Assembly (NCBI RefSeq): GCF_003015185.1
Contig: NZ_CP027860.1
Location: 5,907,550 to 5,971,549, forward strand
DNA from: Ahniella affigens
GTDB lineage: Bacteria > Pseudomonadota > Gammaproteobacteria > Xanthomonadales > Ahniellaceae
DNA length: 64,000 nt
Reading direction: 5' to 3'
Positions 16,813-28,761 of the stretch are shown here, piece by piece; the first letter of the stretch is position 1; every line of letters begins with the position of its first letter. The notes under the pieces were generated by a model, which worked only from the letters and a program-made list of their open reading frames with translations, was not told where the DNA came from and did not search any database. Both the position numbers and the translations under genes were made by a program.

Positions 16813-17766
16813 CTATTCCTTAAACAGCTTCGACCAGGAGCCTTTCTTGGCTGGCGCAGCTGGCTTGGCGGGCGCTGCGGCGGGTGCCGGACTGGTCGCG
16901 GGCGCCGGGGCAGCAGGTTTGGCGGCAGTCACCGCCGGGTCGGCTGGTTTCGGCGCTGGGGGCGCGGGAGCCGGGGCTGCCACCGGTGCAGGCGCCGCAG
17001 TCGGCGTCGGCGCTGGCGAAGCGGGCTTGCTGCTTGCTGGAACGGCAGGCGCCAGCAAACTGGAGGCCTGATCGAGCGCCGGCTTGCTGTGCGCGGCTGA
17101 ACTCGGGGCGGGTGTCGCTGCAGCGGGTGCAGGGATCCCGAGCAGGCTGGCAGCGGTCTGCTGCGGATTTTGGCTGCCCGCACCAAGCAGGTCGGCAGCG
17201 CTCCGGCTAGCCGTTGGTCTGGTCGCTGGCGCTGCGGGTGCTACGGGTGCTGGCGCGGCAACAGGTGCCGGTTTTGGTGCTGGCGCGGCAACAGGTGCCG
17301 GCTTTGGTGCTGGCGCTGGTACAGGGGCAGGGGCAGGGGCTGGCGCCGGCTTCGGCGCTGGTGCCGGGACCGGAGCCGGACTAGGCGCTGGCGCGGCGAC
17401 CGGTGCCGGCGCGGGCTTCGCGCTCGCCGCCTGGGGCATGGCCTTCAGCCCTTCGGCGCGATTCGCGGAAATCTTGAACAGACTGGTAAAGCCGGAGAGA
17501 TCGAAGACTTGCTTCACGGTGGTGTTCAGCGCACACACCCGCAGACTGCCGATTCCGGATTCTACCTTTTTGGCCAGCGACAGCAGCACGCGCAGCCCCG
17601 CCGAGCTCACGTAACTGATCTGACTCAAGTCGACTAGAAAGTGGTACTTGCCGGCCTCGAACGCGTCGTGCAACGCCAGTTCGAGTTCGCCCGACGTTTC
17701 GGTGTCGAGCCGACCCTTCGGGGCGACGACTAATACTTCGCCGACCATGTCTTGTTGAATGTCCAT
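16813..17766 (-). CDS. STAS-domain protein with long Pro/Ala-rich tail
   Basis: Predicted 317-aa protein. Residues 1-108 form a STAS domain of the anti-anti-sigma type: VAPKGRLDTETSGELE, then YVSSAGLRVLLSLAKKV around the serine that is phosphorylated in SpoIIAA-like proteins. Residues from about 112 on are almost entirely Pro, Ala, Val and Lys in repeated APKPAPV and PAPAP units, ending in a basic GSWSKLFKE. The tail is probably an extended spacer or cell-wall/ligand-binding arm. It lies 4 nt after the FHA gene, so the STAS, FHA and cNMP-FHA proteins are likely one signalling unit. Confidence 0.85.
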   Translation of the reverse strand: MDIQQDMVGEVLVVAPKGRLDTETSGELELALHDAFEAGKYHFLVDLSQISYVSSAGLRVLLSLAKKVESGIGSLRVCALNTTVKQVFDLSGFTSLFKISANRAEGLKAMPQAASAKPAPAPVAAPAPSPAPVPAPAPKPAPAPAPAPVPAPAPKPAPVAAPAPKPAPVAAPAPVAPAAPATRPTASRSAADLLGAGSQNPQQTAASLLGIPAPAAATPAPSSAAHSKPALDQASSLLAPAVPASSKPASPAPTPTAAPAPVAAPAPAPPAPKPADPAVTAAKPAAPAPATSPAPAAAPAKPAAPAKKGSWSKLFKE

Positions 17767-17770
17767 GCGC

Positions 17771-18865
17771 TCAGCTTAGCCGGAATACAAACCTTGCGGC
17801 GCCGATCATCACCACATCTTCATCTTCCAGCAGACGTGAATTGACGCGCTCGCCGTTGACGCGCGTGCCGTTGCGGGAGTCGAGATCGACCAGCGTAAAA
17901 CCCGAGGCGCTCGGACGGAGCTCGGCATGCCGCAGCTCGACACCCGGGCCAGCAATTCGGATATCGCTCTCCGGCGCGGCACCGATGCTCAACGTTTTGA
18001 CCGTTGCGACATGGGTTTGTCGGCCGGCTTCAGGATTTTGTGGCACCAGTCGGCCAGGCTTGGACGGTGTGCTGATGGCGCTGACGGGTTCGGTATTGGC
18101 CAGCGGTAACTTGATGGCTTGCAGCACCATGGTCGAGGGCACCGGCGGCGGCATCGGACGGCTCGGCGGTGGGGCGGGTGCCGGAGCGGGGGCGACCATC
18201 GTTTCGCGCGATGGTGGCGGAATCGTAATGTCCGGGATGCTGAGCTGCGGCACCGGTGGCAGCGTGACCGCGCCAATCTGGCCGGTTGGCGCTTCCAGGC
18301 TCGGCGCGGTGATCGGCGTTGGGACGTCGGCAATCACGGCCGATTCCGGTTCGGGCTCTGGTTCGGCTTCCGGCTGCGGGCTCGCTTCGGGCTCGCCATC
18401 AAGTTCCGACTCGTCGCCCACGGCCGCAATAAAGCGTTCCCGTACGGCACTGACTTCGGCCAACACGGTTTCGGCATCGCCCACTTCGGCGTCAATCGCG
18501 CCCAGGCGCGACGTTTTTTCGGCGCCATCGAACTCGCCCAGCATGGCGCGGAATTCGATTTCCTCGCGCGCCAAACGGGCCCGTTTTTCGGTTTGCTGCA
18601 AATCGGCAAACACGGCTTTGAGTTTCTGGTACTCCGCCATTACGGCTTCGTACAGCGGCCGGGCTTCGCCGATGATGCCGTCGCGCCGGGCTTCGTAATC
18701 GGCCTTGACGCGGGTGAATACTTCCGGCGACACCGAACTCGCCATGTTGTCCATCTGCTCCAGACGGGTCTCGACTTCCAGCAATTTCTCGCGCAGGGCG
18801 GCCAGGCCGTCGACTGGTCCGAGATCCACCGCGAGTAACGCGGCCTTGGCTTGTTCACTGCTCAT
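17771..18865 (-). CDS. coiled coil-FHA domain protein
   Basis: Predicted 364-aa protein. Residues about 20-165 are charged and alanine/leucine-rich, consistent with a long coiled coil. Residues 170-260 are acidic, then Pro-rich; the C-terminal 90 residues form an FHA domain (TLSIGAAPESDIRI, then DLDSRNGTRVNGERV). The usual Gly-Arg and Ser-x-x-His of FHA domains are changed to Gly-Ala and ELRH, so phosphothreonine binding may be weakened or lost. The ATG at 18865 overlaps the cNMP-FHA gene by 4 nt. Confidence 0.82.
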   Translation of the reverse strand: MSSEQAKAALLAVDLGPVDGLAALREKLLEVETRLEQMDNMASSVSPEVFTRVKADYEARRDGIIGEARPLYEAVMAEYQKLKAVFADLQQTEKRARLAREEIEFRAMLGEFDGAEKTSRLGAIDAEVGDAETVLAEVSAVRERFIAAVGDESELDGEPEASPQPEAEPEPEPESAVIADVPTPITAPSLEAPTGQIGAVTLPPVPQLSIPDITIPPPSRETMVAPAPAPAPPPSRPMPPPVPSTMVLQAIKLPLANTEPVSAISTPSKPGRLVPQNPEAGRQTHVATVKTLSIGAAPESDIRIAGPGVELRHAELRPSASGFTLVDLDSRNGTRVNGERVNSRLLEDEDVVMIGAARFVFRLS

Positions 18866-19698
18866 GCATCTGCCTCTACTGTCAGGTCGACCATGCCAAA
18901 GCGCAGGTGGTCGCCCACCTTGAAGATCGCTTCCTGCCCAGGTCGAAGTCGTTGTCCATTCAAATACGTGCCGTTCAAAGTACCGACTTCCTCGCGAACC
19001 TTGAAGTGATCACCGGTAAATACAATCTTGGCGTGCCGCCGCGACATCGAGCGATTCGTATCGACCGGCCCCAGATTGATCTCGGGCATGGTCGCGGTGA
19101 CCGGGTCGGGGCGGCCCACCAGAAACTCCGCTCGATCGCGTAGTGGGTAGCGGGTCTTGCTGGTCGCGTGCACGAGCACCAGCGGGCCATAGGCAGCGAG
19201 CGCATCCGGCTGCTTAACGACAAAGCCGCCCTTCGGTGCCCGAATCGGCGGCATGGGCGTGAAGAGTGATTCGACGCCCCCTGGCACCGTGGCGCCCACC
19301 ACCTTGGGGACATGGACCGGCGGACCCTTGTTGATGGCGTCCGCCAGTTCTTGGATTCGCAGTTCAGCCCGGCGCAGGCGCGATGTCAGCTTGCGCATGA
19401 TGCGGATACTGACCTCAACGTTGCTGGAGATCAGGTTGGCAAACGCGGCGCGGTCGATCCGAAGCAGGCGCGTATCGGCGGTGGTTTTCGCCGACGCGAA
19501 ACGTGGCTGATCCTCAAGGATCGCCATTTCGCCGAAAAAGTCGCCTGGGCCAAGATTGGCGATCGGGTCATCGAGCCGGTTGTGGCGCAGAATGTCGACC
19601 GCGCCTGTTTCAATGATGTACATCTCGGCCCCCGCGTCTCCTTCCCGGAAAATCACGGTGTTCGCAGGGTATTCCACGAAGTTGTCGGGCTCAGCCAT
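18862..19698 (-). CDS. cyclic-nucleotide-binding and FHA domain protein
   Basis: Predicted 278-aa protein. Residues about 8-120 form a cNMP-binding domain with a phosphate cassette FGEMAILEDQPRFASA that keeps the conserved Glu and Arg, so cAMP or cGMP binding is plausible. Residues about 190-276 form an FHA domain with the canonical VGRPDP, SMSRRHAKI and NGTYLNG motifs. No DNA-binding domain is present, so it is not a CRP-type transcription factor. The ATG at 19698 was chosen because the cNMP fold starts within ten residues; an ATG at 19785 is possible. First gene of the STAS-FHA-cNMP set. Confidence 0.84.
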   Translation of the reverse strand: MAEPDNFVEYPANTVIFREGDAGAEMYIIETGAVDILRHNRLDDPIANLGPGDFFGEMAILEDQPRFASAKTTADTRLLRIDRAAFANLISSNVEVSIRIMRKLTSRLRRAELRIQELADAINKGPPVHVPKVVGATVPGGVESLFTPMPPIRAPKGGFVVKQPDALAAYGPLVLVHATSKTRYPLRDRAEFLVGRPDPVTATMPEINLGPVDTNRSMSRRHAKIVFTGDHFKVREEVGTLNGTYLNGQRLRPGQEAIFKVGDHLRFGMVDLTVEADA

Positions 19699-20176
19699 GG
19701 CAGCGTCTCTGGAGACCCCGATTATCAAGAGCTTGGCGTAGCAATCGCAAGCATTTCCTGAGCCGAGGCCAAATTCGGCCGACATCCGCGCGCCGGTCGG
19801 CGGAAACCGGGCGTTGATCGGCTGGGGCGAAACCCTGGGGCTTGGTCGCGGACTCGGTCGCAAACCGCGAAGCGGGCCGGTTGCTATGCTTCTGGCTCCC
19901 ACTTCGCAGCGGCCTGAGAGCTTTGCCTTGGCTGGTACTCACGATCGGCAACATTCTTGGCCGCGCCTTCGGTGTGCATACGCGCGAATCAAGCGGTTCG
20001 CCACGTTGCAAGACGGCGGCGGCGCCGACGTGTCGCAAGTAGCCCCCTCCCCGGCCCTCCCCCGCGATCGCGGGGGAGGGCGCCAACTCCCTCTCCCACG
20101 CGAGTGGGAGAGGGCCGGGGAGCGGGTTACTTGCGATTGGGGTGCGCATCGCGCGCGCATTGATGAATTGGACAAA
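19699..20176. other. divergent intergenic region with palindromic repeat
   Basis: Between the minus-strand cNMP-FHA gene and the plus-strand hydrolase gene. It holds repeat copy 1 (20033-20136). The hydrolase frame is open upstream through this stretch, but the repeat inside it and the clear signal peptide downstream argue against translation here. No convincing promoter was identified by eye. Confidence 0.6.
20033..20136 (+). repeat. palindromic interspersed repeat, copy 1
   Basis: A 104-bp element bounded by TCGCAAGT and ACTTGCGA. The interior has two self-complementary arms: CCCTCCCCCGCGATCG with its complement, then CCCTCTCCCACGCGAGTG with its complement. The whole can fold into a long cruciform or hairpin. 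Two further copies occur in this window. It resembles the REP/MITE-like elements scattered through xanthomonad genomes; no coding capacity. Confidence 0.85.
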
Positions 20177-21169
20177 ATGATGGGCGGTCGTCTTCTTGTT
20201 GAGCTTGGCCGGCCACTCCAGCGCCTTTTGCGGGGCGCACGGGCCATATTGCTGCTTGGTCTGACCGTGTCGAGTCTGATCGCCGTCGCCGCTGAGCCCG
20301 TCGAAAGCCGGGGCAGCGGCGGTGCCATCGGGTCTTACGAGCTGGTCCTGCCGACACCCGGTTTTGAGACCGATCCGCGATTTGGCAACAAAACGCTGAT
20401 CGTCTATGGCCCCAGTCAGGCGCATGCCGGCCCGGCCCGCCCGTTGATCCTGTTGCTGCATGGCACTGCAGGGTCGCCGCTCGCGGCAATCCAGCAAGCC
20501 CGGAATGTCCGGACCTTCTGGCAGCCAGTGGCCGAGGCCGAGCAGATCGTCCTGGTGGCGCCGTCCGCCAGCGGCAATAGCGGTGGCTGGCTGGCGCCAA
20601 TCACCAGTAGCGATCGGCCCACTGACTACGATGCCATGGCGGCCGCACTCGACTTTGCCGCCGCTCGATACAACATCAATCTGCGCTTGGTATACGTGTG
20701 GGGCTTCTCGTCCGGCGGCCATGTCGCCTTGGATTTGGGGCTGAATCGGATCCATCCGCAGCTGAATCGGGATCGGTTCGCGGCGTTTGCCGTCAATGCC
20801 GGGGTCATGGAGGGCTTGGCTTGCCCGCCGAACGATGCCATCGCCTGCGCGGCGGTCGCTGCCGGGACGCCCGCGTTCCCACTCAGCGTGGCGATTGGCG
20901 AGTCCGATCCGTTGTTCCAAAGGGTCGTCGCCGACTACAAGCGTCTGGTGGGCGCCGGCTGGTCGACCCAGACGGGCACCTACCGGAGCACCCGTTTTGT
21001 AGGCGGCCATACGGTGCTGGCCGAACACCCGGAGTGGCATTGGCAAAACCTTCGCCAATGGGCCCGGCGCGTTGCCAAGGCGCCGGAACCTGAACCGATC
21101 GTGAGTTCGGCACCATTCGCGTCGGTTACGGACCGACCATTGCAAGGCCCGGAAAACAAAGACAATTGA
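20177..21169 (+). CDS. secreted alpha/beta hydrolase, esterase/PHB-depolymerase type
   Basis: Predicted 330-aa protein. A basic start followed by ILLLGLTVSSLIAVAAE (about residues 23-39) is a signal peptide, so the enzyme should be exported. The oxyanion region LLLHGTAGS, the nucleophile elbow GFSSGGH, an Asp in AIGESDPLFQ and the catalytic His in GGHTVLAEHPEW make a complete serine-hydrolase set, arranged as in polyhydroxybutyrate depolymerase-like and feruloyl-esterase-like proteins. The ATG at 20177 (a second at 20180) is preferred because the frame upstream runs through a repeat element. The substrate is not known; a phasin gene exists far away at 58 kb but is no evidence of a link. Confidence 0.85.
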   Translation: MMGGRLLVELGRPLQRLLRGARAILLLGLTVSSLIAVAAEPVESRGSGGAIGSYELVLPTPGFETDPRFGNKTLIVYGPSQAHAGPARPLILLLHGTAGSPLAAIQQARNVRTFWQPVAEAEQIVLVAPSASGNSGGWLAPITSSDRPTDYDAMAAALDFAAARYNINLRLVYVWGFSSGGHVALDLGLNRIHPQLNRDRFAAFAVNAGVMEGLACPPNDAIACAAVAAGTPAFPLSVAIGESDPLFQRVVADYKRLVGAGWSTQTGTYRSTRFVGGHTVLAEHPEWHWQNLRQWARRVAKAPEPEPIVSSAPFASVTDRPLQGPENKDN

Positions 21170-21286
21170 CGCCGCAGTGCAGCAAGGATCGAGGGATTCC
21201 GGCGGGTGCCAAACCCAAGCTGGGACTGGGATCGCGACGCATGCGGCCCGCCCTTGTTTTTTCACGTTCCAAACACGCCGTTTTGG

Positions 21287-21316
21287 TTGCGCCTTCCGAA
21301 ATCCGCTGGCTATACT
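21287..21316 (+). promoter_or_regulatory. predicted sigma-70 promoter of atp operon
   Basis: TTGCGC (21287-21292), an 18-bp spacer and TATACT (21311-21316) lie 80 nt upstream of the first atp gene. It is the best -35/-10 pair in the 226-nt gap before atpI. Confidence 0.6.
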
Positions 21317-21395
21317 TCCGCTGCTTTGTTGGACCCCATCCAAGCATTCGAGACAATAATCGAATAGCGCGGTGGCTTCGGTCATAAGGATTCCC

Positions 21396-21770
21396 GTGGA
21401 AAATACGAGTCTCGCCCGTGGCAAAAAAATCGCTGCGCGTATGCTCGTCGCCCAGACCGTCGCCACATTGCTCGCTGCTCTCGGTTTTTGGTTCTGGTTG
21501 GGTGGTGTTGCCGGCAAAGCAGCCCTGGTGGGGGGATTGATCCCAACCGTGGCGCTGGCGTTCATGGTGCTCCGGGTCCTATCCGGTGGCGTGCAGGGCG
21601 CAGACTCGGTGCTCGGTCGATTGGTCGTAGGCCTCGCCATGAAGTGGGTGTTGATCGTGCTGGGGTTTTACCTGGCGCTGGCAGTGTGGAAATTGGCTGT
21701 GCTGCCCTTATTTGCCGGATTTGTCGCCGCTTTCAGCGCGCAATTCGTGGCCGGAATTCTGAAAGCTTGA
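21396..21770 (+). CDS. atpI: ATP synthase subunit I
   Basis: Predicted 124-aa membrane protein with four hydrophobic segments, matching AtpI, the non-stoichiometric first product of atp operons that helps assemble the c-ring. The GTG at 21396 has AGGA five bases upstream, favouring it over the GTG at 21372. It ends 10 nt before atpB. Sequence conservation of AtpI is low, so position at the head of the atp operon carries much of the assignment. Confidence 0.85.
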   Translation: MENTSLARGKKIAARMLVAQTVATLLAALGFWFWLGGVAGKAALVGGLIPTVALAFMVLRVLSGGVQGADSVLGRLVVGLAMKWVLIVLGFYLALAVWKLAVLPLFAGFVAAFSAQFVAGILKA

Positions 21771-21780
21771 AGGAGTTGTC

Positions 21781-22984
<1,204 letters not shown>

Positions 22985-23078
22985 TCAGCAAGGCATCGAC
23001 AAGGCGTTTTCGCCTTGACTTGACCGGGCGTGCCGTCCATCGAGGGCACGCTTTTCAAACCGATGCAGGAGCCCATGC

Positions 23079-23549
23079 ATGAACATTAATATGACTTTGT
23101 TCGCGCAGGCGCTGATGTTTGCCGGCTTTATCTGGGTGATTGCCCGCTTCATTTGGCCGCCTTTGCTGACGGCCATTGAAGACCGTCAGAAGAAGATCGC
23201 TGACGGATTGGCAGCCGCAGACAAGGCTAAGGCAGAACTCGCCGCCGCCGACACACGCGTGCAGGAAGAAGTGAAGGCGGCTCGTGCCAAGTCTTCGGAA
23301 ATCATCGAAAAGGCCAATCAAACGGCCAATCAGATGATCGAGAAGGCCAAGGACGACGCCATCGCTGAAGCCGGCCGTCAACGCGCTGCCGCGCTCGCCG
23401 AGATCGACAGTCTGTCGGCTCGCGCCAAGGAAGAACTGCGTAAGCAGGTTGCCGCTCTGGCAGTCGCTGGCGCAGAAAAGATCCTGAAGCGCGAAATCGA
23501 CCAGAACGCCCACAAGGCGCTGCTCGACCAACTCGCTGCCGAGATCTGA
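23079..23549 (+). CDS. atpF: F1Fo ATP synthase subunit b
   Basis: Predicted 156-aa peripheral stalk subunit: one N-terminal membrane helix ([24 protein letters not shown]) followed by a long, highly charged alanine-rich helix that dimerises and binds delta. It ends 1 nt before atpH. Confidence 0.96.
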   Translation: MNINMTLFAQALMFAGFIWVIARFIWPPLLTAIEDRQKKIADGLAAADKAKAELAAADTRVQEEVKAARAKSSEIIEKANQTANQMIEKAKDDAIAEAGRQRAAALAEIDSLSARAKEELRKQVAALAVAGAEKILKREIDQNAHKALLDQLAAEI

Positions 23550-23550
23550 C

Positions 23551-24084
23551 ATGTCCGCGAATCTGACGCTCGCTCGCCCCTACGCCCGCGCCGCATTTGA
23601 ATCCGCGAAAGCGGAGAATGCGCTCAAGGACTGGTCCGCCAAGCTCGCGTTTGCCGCCCATGTCGCCGCCACTGCCGAAGTCAAAGTATTGCTCGGCAGC
23701 CCCAAGCTGGCCATTGCCGACCAAGTCGGCCTGCTGCTGCCCCAGGGTGAAAACCTGGGCGGTAGCTTTGTGCGCTTTCTGGAAGAACTCGCCAAACACC
23801 GCCGTCTGTCGGTGCTCGGTGAGGTCCAGGAAGGATTCGAAGCTCTGAAGCGCGAGGCCGAAGGCCTGATCCGCGCCACGGTCAAGACTGCAGTGGCGCT
23901 CGACGCCCAGCAGGCCGACACCTTGAAGAAAGCTCTGAAGCGCAAGTTCGAACGCGAAATCGAAATCGAAAACGTGGTGGACCCAACGATCATCGGCGGT
24001 GCCGTGATCGACACGGGTCATCTCGTCATCGACGGTTCCGTGCGCGGACGCCTGGCCCGCCTGGCGCAAGACATCGCCCGGTAA
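23551..24084 (+). CDS. atpH: F1Fo ATP synthase subunit delta
   Basis: Predicted 177-aa soluble subunit linking the F1 head to the b stalk. The N-terminal LARPYARAAFESA and the C-terminal DPTIIGGAVIDTGHLVIDGSVRGRL are the family's two conserved ends. Spacing to atpF is a single base, implying translational coupling. Confidence 0.96.
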   Translation: MSANLTLARPYARAAFESAKAENALKDWSAKLAFAAHVAATAEVKVLLGSPKLAIADQVGLLLPQGENLGGSFVRFLEELAKHRRLSVLGEVQEGFEALKREAEGLIRATVKTAVALDAQQADTLKKALKRKFEREIEIENVVDPTIIGGAVIDTGHLVIDGSVRGRLARLAQDIAR

Positions 24085-24144
24085 CGAAGCCGCGAACCAC
24101 ACCATCTTGAAGATGCGACCTGTGCGCATCGAAGGAAACCTGAA

Positions 24145-25692
24145 ATGGCTACCCAGCTCAACCCATCTGAAATCAGCGAACTGATCAAGAACCGCATTCA
24201 GCAGTTCAAGGTCCAGGCTGAAGCACGTAACGAAGGCACGATCGTTTCGGTCGCCGACGGTATCGTGCGCGTGCACGGCCTCGCCGATGCAATGCAAGGC
24301 GAAATGATCGAAATGCCGGGCAACACGTTTGCCCTCGCTCTGAACCTGGAGCGCGACTCGGTCGGCGCCGTGGTCCTTGGTGACTACGAGCATCTCCGTG
24401 AAGGCGACTCGGTGAAGACCACTGGCCGCATTCTCGAAGTGCCGGTTGGTCCGGAACTGCTCGGTCGCGTCGTCAACGCGCTCGGCGAAGCGATCGACGG
24501 CAAAGGCCCGATCAACGCCAAGCTGACCGACAAGATCGAAAAAGTCGCGCCCGGCGTGATCTGGCGTCAGTCCGTCTCGCAGCCGGTGCAGACCGGTTAC
24601 AAGTCGGTCGACGCGATGATCCCGATCGGCCGTGGTCAGCGCGAGCTGATCATTGGCGACCGTCAGACCGGCAAGACCGCGCTGGCGATCGACGCCATCA
24701 TCAACCAGAAGTCCTCGGGCGTGAAGTGCATTTACGTCGCGATTGGTCAGAAGAACTCGACCATCGCGAACATTGTGCGGAAGCTCGAAGAGAACGGCGC
24801 GATGTCCTACACGACGGTCGTGGCCGCCTCGGCGTCCGAATCGGCGGCGATGCAGTACATCGCGCCATACTCGGGTTGCACGATGGGCGAATACTTCCGT
24901 GACCGCGGCGAAGACGCGTTGATCATCTACGACGATCTGTCAAAGCAGGCCGTGGCCTACCGTCAGATTTCGCTGCTGCTCCGCCGTCCGCCAGGTCGCG
25001 AAGCCTATCCGGGCGACGTGTTCTATCTCCACTCGCGCCTCCTGGAACGCGCTGCTCGCGTTAATCCGGAATACGTCGAGAAGTTCACGAACGGTGCCGT
25101 CAAGGGCAAGACCGGCTCGCTGACCGCGCTGCCGATCATCGAAACCCAAGCGGGTGACGTCTCGGCCTTCGTGCCGACCAACGTGATCTCGATTACCGAT
25201 GGCCAGATCTTCCTGGAAACCGACCTGTTCAACGCTGGTATCCGTCCGGCCGTGAACCCCGGTATCTCGGTGTCCCGCGTCGGTGGTGCGGCCCAGACCA
25301 ACATCGTCAAGAAGCTCTCCGGCGGTGTGAAGCTGGCGCTCGCTCAATACCGTGAGCTCGCCGCGTTCTCGCAGTTCGCCTCCGACCTCGACGAGTCGAC
25401 CCGCAAGCAGCTGGAACGCGGTCAACGCGTCACCGAGCTGATGAAGCAGAAGCAGTATGCGCCGATGTCGATCTCGGAAATGTCGCTGGTCATCTACGCG
25501 GCAAACGAAGGCCATCTGGACGACGTGCCGCTGAACAAGATCCTCGCGTTTGAACGCGGTCTGCTGCAGTTCATGCACCAGAACCACGGCAAGCTGATGA
25601 GCGATCTGGTCGTGTCGGGTGACTGGAACAACGACATCGCCGCCACGTTCAAGGGCGCCATCGTCGAGTTCAAGAAGACCGGTACCTGGTAA
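24145..25692 (+). CDS. atpA: F1Fo ATP synthase subunit alpha
   Basis: Predicted 515-aa regulatory nucleotide-binding subunit of F1. The P-loop GDRQTGKT is at 171-178, and the [22 protein letters not shown] stretch with its conserved Arg is present. Length and motifs are standard; AGGA lies upstream of the ATG. Confidence 0.98.
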   Translation: MATQLNPSEISELIKNRIQQFKVQAEARNEGTIVSVADGIVRVHGLADAMQGEMIEMPGNTFALALNLERDSVGAVVLGDYEHLREGDSVKTTGRILEVPVGPELLGRVVNALGEAIDGKGPINAKLTDKIEKVAPGVIWRQSVSQPVQTGYKSVDAMIPIGRGQRELIIGDRQTGKTALAIDAIINQKSSGVKCIYVAIGQKNSTIANIVRKLEENGAMSYTTVVAASASESAAMQYIAPYSGCTMGEYFRDRGEDALIIYDDLSKQAVAYRQISLLLRRPPGREAYPGDVFYLHSRLLERAARVNPEYVEKFTNGAVKGKTGSLTALPIIETQAGDVSAFVPTNVISITDGQIFLETDLFNAGIRPAVNPGISVSRVGGAAQTNIVKKLSGGVKLALAQYRELAAFSQFASDLDESTRKQLERGQRVTELMKQKQYAPMSISEMSLVIYAANEGHLDDVPLNKILAFERGLLQFMHQNHGKLMSDLVVSGDWNNDIAATFKGAIVEFKKTGTW

Positions 25693-25752
25693 TCGCCAAA
25701 GCTGGTTGACTGGCGACGCCTAAGCGCCAGTCACCGCATCAAGGAGATAGCA

Positions 25753-26616
25753 ATGGCAGGCACCAAAGAAATCCGGACCAAGATCAAGAGCGTGCAGAAC
25801 ACCCGCAAGGTGACGCGCGCGCTGGAGATGGTTTCGGCCAGCAAAATCCGCCGCGCCCAGGACAAGATGAAGATGTCGCGTCCGTATGCGCGTCTGATGC
25901 GCCAGGTGATTGGCCATATCGCGAAAGCGAATGCCGATTACGTGCATCCGTTCATGCAGGACCGGCCGAACATCAAGCGCGTGGGCTACGTGATCGTGTC
26001 GACTGACCGCGGCCTCTGCGGTGGTCTGAACTCGAACCTGTTCCGCCGCATCCTCGGTGAGATCCGCCAGCATCAGCAGAATGGCGTCGAAGTCGACGTG
26101 GTCACGATTGGCCAGAAGGCCAGCGTGTTCTTCCGTCGCCTGAAGGTCAATCTGGTGGGTTCAGTCACGCACATGGGCGAGAAGCCCGAAGTGGCCAAGC
26201 TGATCGGCGTGATCAAGGTCCTGCTCGACAGCTTCACCGAAGGCAAGCTCGATCGCGTGTTTCTCGTCTACAACGACTTCATCAACACGATGACGCAGAA
26301 GGCCCGTACGGACCAGTTGCTGCCGCTGCCAGCGTCCGAGACGCTGGACGACAAGCACGACTGGGACTACTTGTACGAACCCGATGCCAAGACCGTGCTC
26401 GATCAAGTCATGGTCCGCTACGTTGAGTCCCTGGTTTACCAGGCCGTGCTGGAAAACCTCGCGTCCGAACATGCTGCGCGCATGGTCGCGATGAAGGCCG
26501 CCAGCGACAACGCGACCAAACTAATCAGCACGCTGCAGCTCGTCTACAACAAGGCCCGACAGGCCGCGATCACGCAAGAGATCTCGGAAATCGTCGGCGG
26601 CGCAGCCGCGGTCTAA
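25753..26616 (+). CDS. atpG: F1Fo ATP synthase subunit gamma
   Basis: Predicted 287-aa rotor shaft: the N-terminal helix [20 protein letters not shown] with [11 protein letters not shown], the [12 protein letters not shown] core, and the C-terminal helix ending in [24 protein letters not shown] ribosome binding site precedes the ATG. Confidence 0.97.
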   Translation: MAGTKEIRTKIKSVQNTRKVTRALEMVSASKIRRAQDKMKMSRPYARLMRQVIGHIAKANADYVHPFMQDRPNIKRVGYVIVSTDRGLCGGLNSNLFRRILGEIRQHQQNGVEVDVVTIGQKASVFFRRLKVNLVGSVTHMGEKPEVAKLIGVIKVLLDSFTEGKLDRVFLVYNDFINTMTQKARTDQLLPLPASETLDDKHDWDYLYEPDAKTVLDQVMVRYVESLVYQAVLENLASEHAARMVAMKAASDNATKLISTLQLVYNKARQAAITQEISEIVGGAAAV

Positions 26617-28047
<1,431 letters not shown>

Positions 28048-28127
28048 TCGCTGCGATCCCATTGCTGATGTGATCGTGCGCGGCGCAACACGCTTCCGCG
28101 CACGACACCAACGAAAGGAACCCAAGC

Positions 28128-28550
28128 ATGTCCACCATCCGTTGTGACATCGTCAGCGCCGAGAGCGAAATCTTCCATGGCACCGTGCAAATGGTCGTGG
28201 CCAGTGGTGAGATGGGCGAACTCGGTATCGCCCCGCGTCACGCGCCGCTGATCACCCGCCTCAAGCCGGGCCAGATCCGTGTGATTCTGGAAAACGGTGA
28301 GCAGCAGAACTTCTACGTCTCTGGCGGCATTCTCGAAGTGCAGCCGCAAGTCGTGACGATTCTGGCCGACACCGCGATCCGCGCAAAGGACATCGACGAA
28401 GCCGCGGCCCTCAAGGCCAAGGAAGAAGCCGAGAAGATCCTCGCGAACCGCACCGATGCGATGGAAATCGCCGAAGCGCAAAGCAAGCTCGCCCAGGCTG
28501 CTGCCCAGTTGGCGGCGTTGGAACAGCTCCGCAAGACGCTGAAGCACTGA
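28128..28550 (+). CDS. atpC: F1Fo ATP synthase subunit epsilon
   Basis: Predicted 140-aa subunit that couples and inhibits F1. A beta-sandwich N-terminal domain ([19 protein letters not shown], then [14 protein letters not shown]) is followed by the two C-terminal helices (alanine- and lysine-rich). Last gene of the operon, followed by a terminator. Confidence 0.96.
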   Translation: MSTIRCDIVSAESEIFHGTVQMVVASGEMGELGIAPRHAPLITRLKPGQIRVILENGEQQNFYVSGGILEVQPQVVTILADTAIRAKDIDEAAALKAKEEAEKILANRTDAMEIAEAQSKLAQAAAQLAALEQLRKTLKH

Positions 28551-28579
28551 TTCATTGCTTCGTCTGCTGAATGAACAAG

Positions 28580-28606
28580 ACCGCGCTTCGGCGCGGTTTT
28601 GTTTTT
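28580..28606 (+). terminator. rho-independent terminator of atp operon
   Basis: CCGCGC, loop TTCG, GCGCGG, then TTTTGTTTTT. The hairpin and T-tract start 30 nt after the atpC stop. Confidence 0.88.
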
Positions 28607-28761
28607 CTGGTATCGCCGATCGTCGATGACACCAAGAAGACGGCGCACCTCCTGTCTTTGCCCCGTTCCAGCATCAAATCAATACACTACAGCCTGCTGA
28701 CGCTGCTCCCCGCGAATTTACGATTATCAAACTAGCATGTCCCTGACCAGAGGCCATCCCC

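Noticed and set aside
16813..17440. Pro/Ala tail as a wrong-frame artefact
   Set aside because: The frame is continuous with the STAS domain, ends in a distinct basic C-terminus and uses a coherent repeat unit.
19691..21640. 649-codon open frame on the minus strand opposite the hydrolase and atpI genes
   Set aside because: It lies opposite two well-supported genes, runs through a repeat element and has a composition unlike a folded protein. Long antisense frames are common in high-GC DNA.
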